Shown: piece by piece, positions 1 to 10,096 of the stretch
Position numbering within the stretch: position 1 is the stretch's first letter
Layout: each line of letters begins with the position of its first letter
Assembly: GCA_016125095.1 (NCBI GenBank)
Contig: WGMK01000010.1
Location: 395,336 to 438,148, forward strand
DNA from: Candidatus Hydrogenedens sp.
GTDB lineage: Bacteria > Hydrogenedentota > Hydrogenedentia > Hydrogenedentales > JAEUWI01
Length of the DNA: 42,813 bases
Direction of reading: 5' to 3'
The notes under the pieces: model-generated
What the model saw: only the letters and a program-made list of their open reading frames with translations
Told to the model about the DNA's origin: nothing
The model's database searches: none
Position numbers and translations under genes: made by a program

Positions 1-1403
<1,403 letters not shown>

Positions 1404-1418
1404 GGATAACGGCGTTTC

Positions 1419-3712
<2,294 letters not shown>

Positions 3713-3714
3713 TC

Positions 3715-4131
3715 TTGGCTACCGAGGGATTCATCGTACGGTTTCTGGCGCCCGAGCGCGAGCCCCTGAACTTCCAGGCGCAGGAGATTATGCTGCCCGG
3801 TTCCGAGGGCATCTTCACCGTGCTGCAGGGGCACACGCCGTTCCTCACGATGATCAGCCCAGGCATGGTGCAGCTGGTCGACCTCGAGGGCAAGGAGCAC
3901 TTCCTCGCCATCCGCAGCGGCTTCTGCGAAGTCCGCAACGATGCCGTCATCGTGCTGGTCGAGGGCTTCGAAGCGGGCAAGCAGATCGACCTCGAGCGCG
4001 CCGAGGCCGCCCGCGATCGCGCGCTATCCCGTCTCGAAAAGCCCGGTTCCGACATCGACATCAGCCGCGCCGAAGCCGCCCTCGCCCGTGCTCTCGCCCG
4101 CGTAGACGCCCACACCCGCATCGAGTATTAG
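3715..4131 (+). CDS. atpC: F1Fo ATP synthase subunit epsilon
   Basis: Small F1 subunit that links gamma to the c-ring and restrains ATP hydrolysis, 138 aa from the start chosen here. That start is a TTG two bases after the atpD stop, giving MATEGFIVRFLAPEREPLNF, which matches the family N-terminus. The open frame extends upstream into atpD, but the extra 20 residues are low-complexity shadow of atpD and are rejected. The N-terminal beta-sandwich contains the conserved LPGSEGIFTVLQGHTPFLT region. The C-terminal helical hairpin (ERAEAARDRALSRLE...) is present. It is the last gene of the atp operon and is followed by an inverted-repeat element. Confidence 0.95.
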   Translation: MATEGFIVRFLAPEREPLNFQAQEIMLPGSEGIFTVLQGHTPFLTMISPGMVQLVDLEGKEHFLAIRSGFCEVRNDAVIVLVEGFEAGKQIDLERAEAARDRALSRLEKPGSDIDISRAEAALARALARVDAHTRIEY

Positions 4132-4146
4132 GCGGTCTTCAAAGTC

Positions 4147-4315
4147 TTGCGGCTTTGCCGCCTTGGAGTGCGGGAGCAAGCTTCCGCTTGGCGTAGGGAG
4201 CGGACAGCTCCCGTCGTCGTCGGGCAGACCGTGATCTTTGTGCGAGCGCCGGGAGCAAGCTCCCTCAGCAAAAGCGCAAGCAAGTCTTGCGCACTCCAAG
4301 GCGGCTGCGCCGCAG
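4147..4315. repeat. MITE-like inverted-repeat element behind atpC
   Basis: The 193-bp gap between the convergent atpC and DUF1080 genes is almost filled by a self-complementary element. The left arm (about 4147-4194, including GCCGCCTTGGAGTGCGGGAG) is the approximate reverse complement of the right arm (about 4261-4315, including GCGCACTCCAAGGCGGCTGC). The right half (4251-4308) recurs at 38992-39051 with a few mismatches, and a left-arm fragment recurs near 38633. There is no coding potential. It could serve as a bidirectional transcription terminator for the two genes that face it. Transposase-dependent origin is an inference. Confidence 0.75.
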
Positions 4316-4324
4316 AATTTCTGC

Positions 4325-5161
4325 TTATTCTGTCGCCTCTTCTTCGGCCGGAGCTTCTACATTCGTCGCCGCACCACCTTCTTCCTCACTCGCTGGCGCG
4401 TCGGCGGCCGGGGCCGCAGGCGGCGCGGGTGCCGTGAGGGCTGCCTTGGCCGTCTGGGTGTGGGGGCGGATGCGGATGTTGCGGTACCAGACTTCGCCGC
4501 CGTGGTCCTGCAGGGCGAGCGTCCCCTCGAGGGGCAATTCGGCGAAGGGGAACGAGAACTTGCCGAGCGGCGTCTTCATCATGCCGAGGTCGGTGTAGCC
4601 CACGAGCCAGCCGTTCATGTAGATCGCCACCACTTGGCCGCGGGTGGAGATATCGTAGCTGTTCCATTCGCCGGCCGGTTTCGACATGTTGTACATGGGC
4701 GTCATGATGTCGTACATCGCGCCGCTGGTGTGGCGGGTAGGCTGCTGGCCGTGGTCGTCGAGCACCTGCACCTCGAAACCGCGGAGGGTGTCGTCGCCGG
4801 GCTGCTTGCGGATAAACACGCCGCTGTTGGCGCCGGGCGCCACCTTGAACTCGAGGTGCAGATCGAAGTCGCCGAAGCGCTCGCCGGTATAGCCCGCATA
4901 GCGCAGGGGCGTAATCGTCTTGCCGTAGATGTGCAGCATGCCGTCGGCGATCTCGAAGATGTCGAGCTGGTCGGTCACGTTGCGCCAGAACGAAGCGTGC
5001 TCGGCGTCGAGCAGATCGACCCAGCCGTCGCTTTCGGGCACGGGGGTGACCTGGCCCACGGGGCGGGGCTTGGTGTCTTCCACGCGGTTCCTGGCCACGT
5101 AGATGCCGAGCGCCAGCGCGCCCGAGACGATGGAAATGGCGAAGGCCTGCCATGCTTTCAT
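4325..5161 (-). CDS. DUF1080 (3-keto-disaccharide hydrolase fold) membrane-anchored protein
   Basis: 278 aa. Residues 4-22 form an uncleaved signal-anchor (AFAISIVSGALALGIYVA). Residues about 45-235 match the DUF1080 family (now called 3-keto-disaccharide hydrolase), a concanavalin-like beta-sandwich: W-V-D-L-L near the start, then GDFDLHLEFKV, NSGVFIRK, GFEVQVLDDHG, and WNSYDI with the typical LQDHGGEVWYRNIRIRP end. The C-terminal 40 residues are an Ala/Pro/Glu-rich low-complexity tail. It likely acts on extracytoplasmic carbohydrate; the substrate cannot be read from the sequence. It lies 5 bp after the Smr gene, last in a three-gene operon. Confidence 0.88.
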   Translation of the reverse strand: MKAWQAFAISIVSGALALGIYVARNRVEDTKPRPVGQVTPVPESDGWVDLLDAEHASFWRNVTDQLDIFEIADGMLHIYGKTITPLRYAGYTGERFGDFDLHLEFKVAPGANSGVFIRKQPGDDTLRGFEVQVLDDHGQQPTRHTSGAMYDIMTPMYNMSKPAGEWNSYDISTRGQVVAIYMNGWLVGYTDLGMMKTPLGKFSFPFAELPLEGTLALQDHGGEVWYRNIRIRPHTQTAKAALTAPAPPAAPAADAPASEEEGGAATNVEAPAEEEATE

Positions 5162-5166
5162 TGCGC

Positions 5167-5433
5167 TTACTCCCCCGTCGTGTGACGGAAATGCACGAAG
5201 AGACGGCCGAAGTTCTTACCGTCTTTTTCCACCCGATGATACAGCTTCTTGATGTCCGGCCGCTGCAGGAACTTCAGCACTTTTTTCTTGAGCTGCCCGC
5301 TGCCTTTGCCGGGAATGATTTCGACCATGGGAATACGGCGCGAGACCGCCTGTTCGATGACACGGTTCAATTCGCGCTCGATCTCGTAGCCCTTGTTGAA
5401 GATATCGTGGAGGTCCAGCACCAGCTTCGCCAT
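5167..5433 (-). CDS. Small Smr (MutS2 C-terminal-like) domain protein
   Basis: 88 aa, essentially a stand-alone Smr domain. It has the DLHD motif (residues 7-10), the basic helix, the conserved VEIIPGKGSGQLKKKV segment, where the usual HGKGxG reads PGKGSG, and the final GRLFVHFRH strand. Smr domains are nucleases or nucleic-acid binders found in MutS2 and in small stand-alone proteins. The His-to-Pro change in the glycine loop is seen in other stand-alone Smr proteins to my recollection, but its effect on activity is unknown. Its ATG shares one base with the stop of the upstream SDR gene (TGATG), so translation is probably coupled. Confidence 0.85.
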   Translation of the reverse strand: MAKLVLDLHDIFNKGYEIERELNRVIEQAVSRRIPMVEIIPGKGSGQLKKKVLKFLQRPDIKKLYHRVEKDGKNFGRLFVHFRHTTGE

Positions 5434-6341
5434 CAGGCTGCGCCCTCCGGCTTCGGCGCCAGCGCCATCACTCGCGCGATGCCTTCCTCGAGTCCGCAGA
5501 ACGGTGTATGCAGCACGCTGCGGGCCTTGGCATTGAGCAGCGACACGTCGGTCGGACGGTCGGCGCGCCCCGGAATGGTGGTGGGATCGTTCTGCACCAC
5601 CTGCTCCGCCGGGAAGCCCAGGTGCACCGCGATACGCCGCACCATCTCCCAGCGGTTCATGATGTCGTTGCCCGACAAATGCACGATGCCCGTGAAATCA
5701 TTGCCCGCCAGTTCGTTCAGCGCCTGACCCAGGGTGACGACGTCGATAGGCGAGCGGATTTCCTGCGGCGGCACGCCCAGTTCCTCGCCGCTTTCCAGCA
5801 CGGGAATCATGCGGGAGAGGAAGGAATTGCCCACGCCGAGCATGGGCAGGCCCATGACGATGGCGACGCGCGCGATGACGTGGTTCGGCGTGGCGGCGGC
5901 GCTCAGCCGTTCGCCCTCCACCTTGGTGCCGCCGTAGAAGTTCACCGGTTGCGGCGGGTCTTCCTCGGTGTAGCGGCCGCGTTCGCCGTCGAACACATTA
6001 TCGGTCGAGCAATAGACCAGCTTGGCGCCGAGCCGCGCGGCGGCCTGCGCCACGCGACCGGCCATTTCGGCATTCACCGCGCGGGCCTCGTCCTGGTGCG
6101 CCTGGCAATAATCGATGGCGGCGATGGCGGCCGTATGCACCACGGCGTCCGGCGCGATGGCGTCGAGGCAGGCGTCCAGCGCCGCGGCGTCCATCGGGTC
6201 GACCGAGTGCCACACCACCTGCGGCAATTCCGCCAGCGGCTTGCCCCGGGTGATGGCGTGCAGTTCGGTGCCTTCCGGGGGCTGCCGCAGCATGCTGCCC
6301 GCCACAAAACCGCCGCCGCCCGTAATCGCGATCTTCTTCAC
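5433..6341 (-). CDS. NAD(P)-dependent SDR, RmlD-like (dTDP-4-dehydrorhamnose reductase family)
   Basis: 302 aa from a GTG start that has a GGAGGGAGG ribosome-binding site 6 bp upstream; the longer frame to 6380 is rejected for lack of homology and of such a site. Extended/atypical SDR with a Rossmann motif GGGGFVAGS (8-16), the CSTDNVFDG strand (111-119) and the catalytic Y136xxxK140 pair (FYGGTK), typical of RmlD-type sugar-nucleotide reductases. C-terminal NRWEMVRRIA and the PTTIPGRADRPTDVSL segment match the family. No dTDP-rhamnose genes are nearby, so the substrate is unknown. First gene of the operon with the Smr and DUF1080 genes. Confidence 0.85.
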   Translation of the reverse strand: MKKIAITGGGGFVAGSMLRQPPEGTELHAITRGKPLAELPQVVWHSVDPMDAAALDACLDAIAPDAVVHTAAIAAIDYCQAHQDEARAVNAEMAGRVAQAAARLGAKLVYCSTDNVFDGERGRYTEEDPPQPVNFYGGTKVEGERLSAAATPNHVIARVAIVMGLPMLGVGNSFLSRMIPVLESGEELGVPPQEIRSPIDVVTLGQALNELAGNDFTGIVHLSGNDIMNRWEMVRRIAVHLGFPAEQVVQNDPTTIPGRADRPTDVSLLNAKARSVLHTPFCGLEEGIARVMALAPKPEGAA

Positions 6342-6365
6342 GTGAAACCTCCCTCCGCGCAGGAA

Positions 6366-6395
6366 TTGACATTGTAGCAAGCCAAGACCAAAAAT
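6366..6395 (+). promoter_or_regulatory. Possible promoter of the glycerophosphodiesterase gene (leaderless)
   Basis: A perfect TTGACA (6366-6371) is followed after 18 bp by AAAAAT (6390-6395), which ends 6 bp before the ATG at 6402. The predicted transcript would start at or next to the start codon. No Shine-Dalgarno sequence is visible before this ATG. The -10 is weak, so this is tentative. Confidence 0.35.
6371..6379 (-). promoter_or_regulatory. Extended -10 promoter for the SDR-Smr-DUF1080 operon
   Basis: On the minus strand the sequence reads TGC-TACAAT, an extended -10 element, about 30 bp upstream of the GTG start and just ahead of the strong GGAGGGAGG site. No convincing -35 is visible, as is usual for extended -10 promoters. 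Confidence 0.45.
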
Positions 6396-6401
6396 GCCCG
6401 A

Positions 6402-7211
6402 ATGCGTACCAAAACCCTGCTGCTATCGATTCTCCTCGCTGCGATTGGTTTCTGCACGCCCGGCTTCGCGGCGGAAGGCCTGCGGCCCCCGAACCACGGC
6501 GTCTACGTCATCGCGCACCGCGGCGCGCACATCGGTATTCCCGAGAACACCCTCGCGGCCGCCCGGAAGGCGATCGAGCTCGGCGCGGACTTTGTCGAGA
6601 TCGACGTGCGCACCACGAAGGACGGCAAGTTGGTGCTCATGCACAACGGCATGGTCGACGCCTACACGAATGGCGCCGTCACGGGGCCGGTCAAGGATTT
6701 TACGCTCGAGGAAATCAAGGCGCTGGACATCGGTTCGCGCGTGGGGCCCGAGTGGAAAGACGAGCGGGTGCCTACCTACGAAGAAATGCTGGATGTCTGC
6801 AAGGGAAAGATTGGCATCTACCTCGATGTGAAGGACGCGACGGTCGAGGACTTGTTGCCGCCGATTGTCGAACGCGGCATGCAGCGCGACGTGGTGTGGT
6901 ATGGCGGCCCCGCCCTGCATACGCGCGTGCAAAAGGCCTGCCCCGAATGCTTCCCGATGCCCGACCCCGGTCCCGAGAAATTCCTGCCGAAGCTGATTGA
7001 ACGCTTCAAACCGCAGGTCATCGCCGCCGTTTGGGACGAGTACACCGAGAGCTTTGTCGCCACGTGCCACGCAGCCGGTGCGCTGGTGTTTGTCGACGAG
7101 GACGATGCCACCAGCTGGGAGCCCGCGCTGGCGTGGGGGAGCGATGGCATTCAGACCGACGACCCCGAGGGACTCATCGACTTCCTCAAGGCGCGGAAGG
7201 CGGCCCCGTGA
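6402..7211 (+). CDS. Secreted glycerophosphodiester phosphodiesterase
   Basis: 269 aa with a cleavable signal peptide (residues 1-23, ending GFAA). The mature part is a GDPD TIM barrel: HRG (39-41), PENT with E48-N49, the metal-binding EIDVR (66-70) and the catalytic H81 (LMHNG). The remaining barrel ends with TDDPEGLIDFL, the normal C-terminal signature. It would hydrolyse deacylated phospholipid head groups to glycerol-3-phosphate and an alcohol outside the cytoplasm. UgpQ/GlpQ type cannot be assigned with certainty; length and lack of an insert favour the short bacterial form. Its stop overlaps the start of the next gene by 4 bp (GTGA). Confidence 0.92.
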   Translation: MRTKTLLLSILLAAIGFCTPGFAAEGLRPPNHGVYVIAHRGAHIGIPENTLAAARKAIELGADFVEIDVRTTKDGKLVLMHNGMVDAYTNGAVTGPVKDFTLEEIKALDIGSRVGPEWKDERVPTYEEMLDVCKGKIGIYLDVKDATVEDLLPPIVERGMQRDVVWYGGPALHTRVQKACPECFPMPDPGPEKFLPKLIERFKPQVIAAVWDEYTESFVATCHAAGALVFVDEDDATSWEPALAWGSDGIQTDDPEGLIDFLKARKAAP

Positions 7212-7780
7212 CCTACAGCGTCCGAGTCGCCGCAGCTTTCGCGCTCGCGCTCGAGCTGCACGACGGCCAGATCCGCAAAGGCACCAAGGTCCCCTACGTC
7301 ACCCATGTGATGGCGGTTGCCGCGATGGTGGGCGAGGCCGGGGGCAGCGAGGAAGCCGTTATCGCCGCGCTGCTGCACGATGCTGCGGAGGACCAGGGCG
7401 GCGAAATGACGCTCGCCCGTATCCGCGCGGCCTTCGGCGATACCGTGGCGGACTATGTGCTGGCCTGCAGCGACAGCATCACCCCGTCCGAATCGGACAA
7501 GGCGCCCTGGCGCGAGCGGAAAGAGGCGCACATCGCCAAGGCTGCCGCGCTGGACCCGGCAGTGAAGCTGATTCTCACGGCGGACAAGCTGCACAACGCG
7601 CGCTCGGTGCTGACGGCGCACCGCGAATGCGGCGTGGAGGTGTGGAAGCGGTTCAAGGGCGGACGCGACGGGACGCTCTGGTATTACCACGCCATGCACG
7701 ACGCGCTCGCCAAGGGCTGGGACCACCCGCTCCTGCACGACCTCGCCGAAATCATCGGCCGGCTGGACGCGCTGGCGTAG
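7208..7780 (+). CDS. Small HD-domain hydrolase, SpoT/MESH1-like
   Basis: 190 aa from a GTG start that overlaps the previous stop (GTGA). The HD-domain residues of RelA/SpoT-type hydrolases are visible: H33 (THV), H57-D58 and E61-D62 (LLHDAAED) and D126 (TADKLHNARS). No synthetase or TGS domain is present, so it resembles the stand-alone hydrolases (small alarmone hydrolase, animal MESH1) that remove pyrophosphate from (p)ppGpp or dephosphorylate NADPH. Substrate is inferred from family only. Translational coupling to a secreted phosphodiesterase gives no clear functional clue. It is tail to tail with the next gene, 4 bp apart. Confidence 0.85.
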   Translation: MTYSVRVAAAFALALELHDGQIRKGTKVPYVTHVMAVAAMVGEAGGSEEAVIAALLHDAAEDQGGEMTLARIRAAFGDTVADYVLACSDSITPSESDKAPWRERKEAHIAKAAALDPAVKLILTADKLHNARSVLTAHRECGVEVWKRFKGGRDGTLWYYHAMHDALAKGWDHPLLHDLAEIIGRLDALA

Positions 7781-7784
7781 ACGA

Positions 7785-8648
7785 CTATACCTTCGGGCCG
7801 CCCGGGTATTTGGCGCCGCGGGCTTCGGCCTGCTGGCGGAATCGTTCCTGCTTCTGCTGGGCCTTCTTCTCGAAATACGGGGTAATCTTGCCCATAACCG
7901 AAGGAAAAGCTGTGCAGAACCGCGCGAGGAAATTCATGGAATAGGGGAGAATGACTTCTTTCTTCCGCTTTCCGATCGCGTCGTCGATAATGGCGCGCTC
8001 GACCTCTTCCACGGTAAGGATCTTGTTGCCGCCGAAGGACAGCATGGATTCCGGCTCGAAGGATTCCGCGTCGAGCATGGGCGTGGCGACGGCATCGGGG
8101 CACACGCAGCTCACGTGCACCCCGTGCTTCTCCAGTTCGAAGGCGCAGGCCATCGAGAATCCCCGGATGGCGAACTTGGAGGCGGAGTACAGACTCATGC
8201 CCGGCACGGGGATGAGTCCCGCGGCCGAGGCGATGTTTACGATAACGCCGCTGCCCTGTTCCGCCATGTGGCGCGCCGCGAAGTGCGTACCGTACATCAT
8301 GCCCTTGGCGTTGATGTCCATGATGAAATCGATCAGCTTGGGATCGGCATCGCGAATGAAGCGCCCCGTCGTGACCCCCGCGATATTGAGGCAGAGGTCC
8401 AGCCCGCCGAAGGTGTCTACGGTCTCGGCGACCACCGTCTCCCACGCGGCGGGATCGCGCACGTCGAGCCGGCGCGTCTGCACCTGCTCCGGTTTCCAGC
8501 GGGCCTCGGCCACCTGCGCGTCGAGCCGCTCGATGTCGAGATCGGTGAGCATGAGCTTCGCGCCGCGGGCATGCAGTACGTTCGCCATGTGCCGTCCGAT
8601 GCCGCTCGCACAGCCCGTCAGCAGGCAGACGCTGTCCCGGTAGATCAT
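7785..8648 (-). CDS. Short-chain dehydrogenase/reductase
   Basis: 287 aa classical SDR. Cofactor motif TGCASGIG (11-18), NIAG (88-91), catalytic S141, Y154 and K158 (YSASK) are all present. Asp37 after beta-2 (LTDLD) suggests NAD(H) preference. The roughly 40-residue C-terminal extension ends in a basic Gln/Arg-rich helix (KKAQQKQERFRQQ). Substrate unknown. It starts 12 bp after the stop of the DUF1501 gene on the same strand, so it probably belongs to that operon, although no Shine-Dalgarno site precedes it. Confidence 0.9.
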   Translation of the reverse strand: MIYRDSVCLLTGCASGIGRHMANVLHARGAKLMLTDLDIERLDAQVAEARWKPEQVQTRRLDVRDPAAWETVVAETVDTFGGLDLCLNIAGVTTGRFIRDADPKLIDFIMDINAKGMMYGTHFAARHMAEQGSGVIVNIASAAGLIPVPGMSLYSASKFAIRGFSMACAFELEKHGVHVSCVCPDAVATPMLDAESFEPESMLSFGGNKILTVEEVERAIIDDAIGKRKKEVILPYSMNFLARFCTAFPSVMGKITPYFEKKAQQKQERFRQQAEARGAKYPGGPKV

Positions 8649-8660
8649 GCGGGTGGCTTT

Positions 8661-10085
8661 CTACGCGAACAGCGCTTCGATGGGCTTGCCGAGGCCGTCC
8701 TTCGTCACATAGAAGGGGCGGTCCTCGATGATGTAGTTCGTGTCCGGGGCGATGCCCATCGCCGCATACATCGTGGCATGCAGGTCGGAAATGTTCACGG
8801 GATTCTCAATCGTGCGGCAGGGATGCTCGTCGGCCGTCTTGCCATAGACGAAGCCCTTCTTGACGCCGCCGCCGAACATCAGCACCGAGCCCGCATCGGT
8901 GAAATGGCGGTGCATGCCGTAGTGCTTCAGTTCCAGCATCTGCGGCGGCACGTCCACCTGGTTCTGTACCTGTTTCTCCGGCTTGCCCTCGGTAATCGTG
9001 TCGCGGCTGAATTCCGTCGCCAGCACAATCAGCGTCGAGTCCAGCAGCCCGCGCTCTTCCAGATCCAGCACCAGCTGCGCTACGGGCGCGTCGATCATCG
9101 TCTTCAATTCCGCCATGCGCGTGTGGCCGTTCTCGTGGGTGTCCCAATACTTGAACGGAATGTACTCGGTGGTCACTTCCATGAAGCGCGCGCCCGCCTC
9201 GCACAGCCGCCGCGCCAGCAGGCAGCCCAGCCCGAAGCGGCCCGTGTTGTAGGTGTCGTAGACCTCTTTCGGTTCCTGCGACAAATCGAAGGCCTTCGCC
9301 GCGGGCGAGGTGAGCAGCTGGTGCGCCTTGTCCATCGAACGCACGAAGGATTCGCGGTGATATTCGCTGGCGTATTCGCGCATGGGGGACTGGTCGAGCA
9401 TTTTGCGGTAGGCGCGGTCGCGGTTCTGAAAGCGCGATTCGGTCATGCCCGCCGGCGGACGGACGCTCTTCTGCGCGTCGTCCGGGTCGGGCACAAAGAA
9501 CGGCCCGTATTCCGTGCCCAGGAACCCCGCCGTGTGGAAGGCCTTCAGTTCCTCGCCCTCGCCCAAGTCGAAGCGCTGGCCGATATCGATGAACGCCGGC
9601 ATGTCTGGATTCAGCGGGCCCAGCGTGCGGGAGACCATCGCGCCGATGTGCGGCGCGGCCACCGTCAGCGGCGGGGCGTATCCCGTGTGCCACTGGTACT
9701 GGTGGCGCGAATGCAGAATGAACCCGAGGTCTGCGGCCTGATAGGTCTTGATCAGCGTGCCGCGGTCCATCACGCTCGCAATCTTGTCCAGTCCTTCGGA
9801 GAAGCGCACGCCGTCGATGGCGGTCGGAATCGACTCGAAGGTGCTCAGCACCTTGCCCGGGTCGAGTCCCACCTCGAAGGGCGTGTAGCGCTTGGGGTCG
9901 AAGGTCTCCGTGTGCGCCATCCCGCCGGCCATCCAGAGCACAATCATGCGCTCGGCCTTGCCTCCGAAGGGCAGTGGCGCCATGGCCTCGGCCGACACGC
10001 GCGGCGCGGCGCCCGCCCAGGCCGCCACGGCAGCGGCCGACGTCGCCTTCAGGAAATCGCGGCGCGCGAGTAGTTCTTTGTTCAT
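8661..10085 (-). CDS. DUF1501 family protein, Tat-exported
   Basis: 474 aa from the ATG at 10085, which begins MNKELLARRDFLKAT: a twin-arginine signal (RRDFLK) followed by an Ala-rich hydrophobic stretch. The longer open frame upstream belongs to antisense of the neighbouring gene and is rejected. DUF1501 proteins have the alkaline phosphatase/sulfatase-like fold; visible pieces are WMAGGMAHTETFDPK near residue 50, SRHQYQWHTGY, FGLGCLLARRLCEAGARFMEV, WDTHENGH and TEFSRD. The gene lies 11 bp downstream of the cytochrome/DUF1549/DUF1553 gene, the pairing found many times over in Planctomycetes and related phyla. Function in the family is not established. Confidence 0.93.
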   Translation of the reverse strand: MNKELLARRDFLKATSAAAVAAWAGAAPRVSAEAMAPLPFGGKAERMIVLWMAGGMAHTETFDPKRYTPFEVGLDPGKVLSTFESIPTAIDGVRFSEGLDKIASVMDRGTLIKTYQAADLGFILHSRHQYQWHTGYAPPLTVAAPHIGAMVSRTLGPLNPDMPAFIDIGQRFDLGEGEELKAFHTAGFLGTEYGPFFVPDPDDAQKSVRPPAGMTESRFQNRDRAYRKMLDQSPMREYASEYHRESFVRSMDKAHQLLTSPAAKAFDLSQEPKEVYDTYNTGRFGLGCLLARRLCEAGARFMEVTTEYIPFKYWDTHENGHTRMAELKTMIDAPVAQLVLDLEERGLLDSTLIVLATEFSRDTITEGKPEKQVQNQVDVPPQMLELKHYGMHRHFTDAGSVLMFGGGVKKGFVYGKTADEHPCRTIENPVNISDLHATMYAAMGIAPDTNYIIEDRPFYVTKDGLGKPIEALFA

Positions 10086-10096
10086 GGCACGTCTCC

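Noticed and set aside
4147..4437. Small open frame over the atpC-downstream repeat
   Set aside because: It is formed by the inverted-repeat element and enters the DUF1080 gene antisense; no family match.
8115..10073. Long open frame of 652 codons on the plus strand
   Set aside because: It lies antisense to the SDR and DUF1501 genes, its product is His/Arg-rich and matches no family; it is a high-GC shadow.
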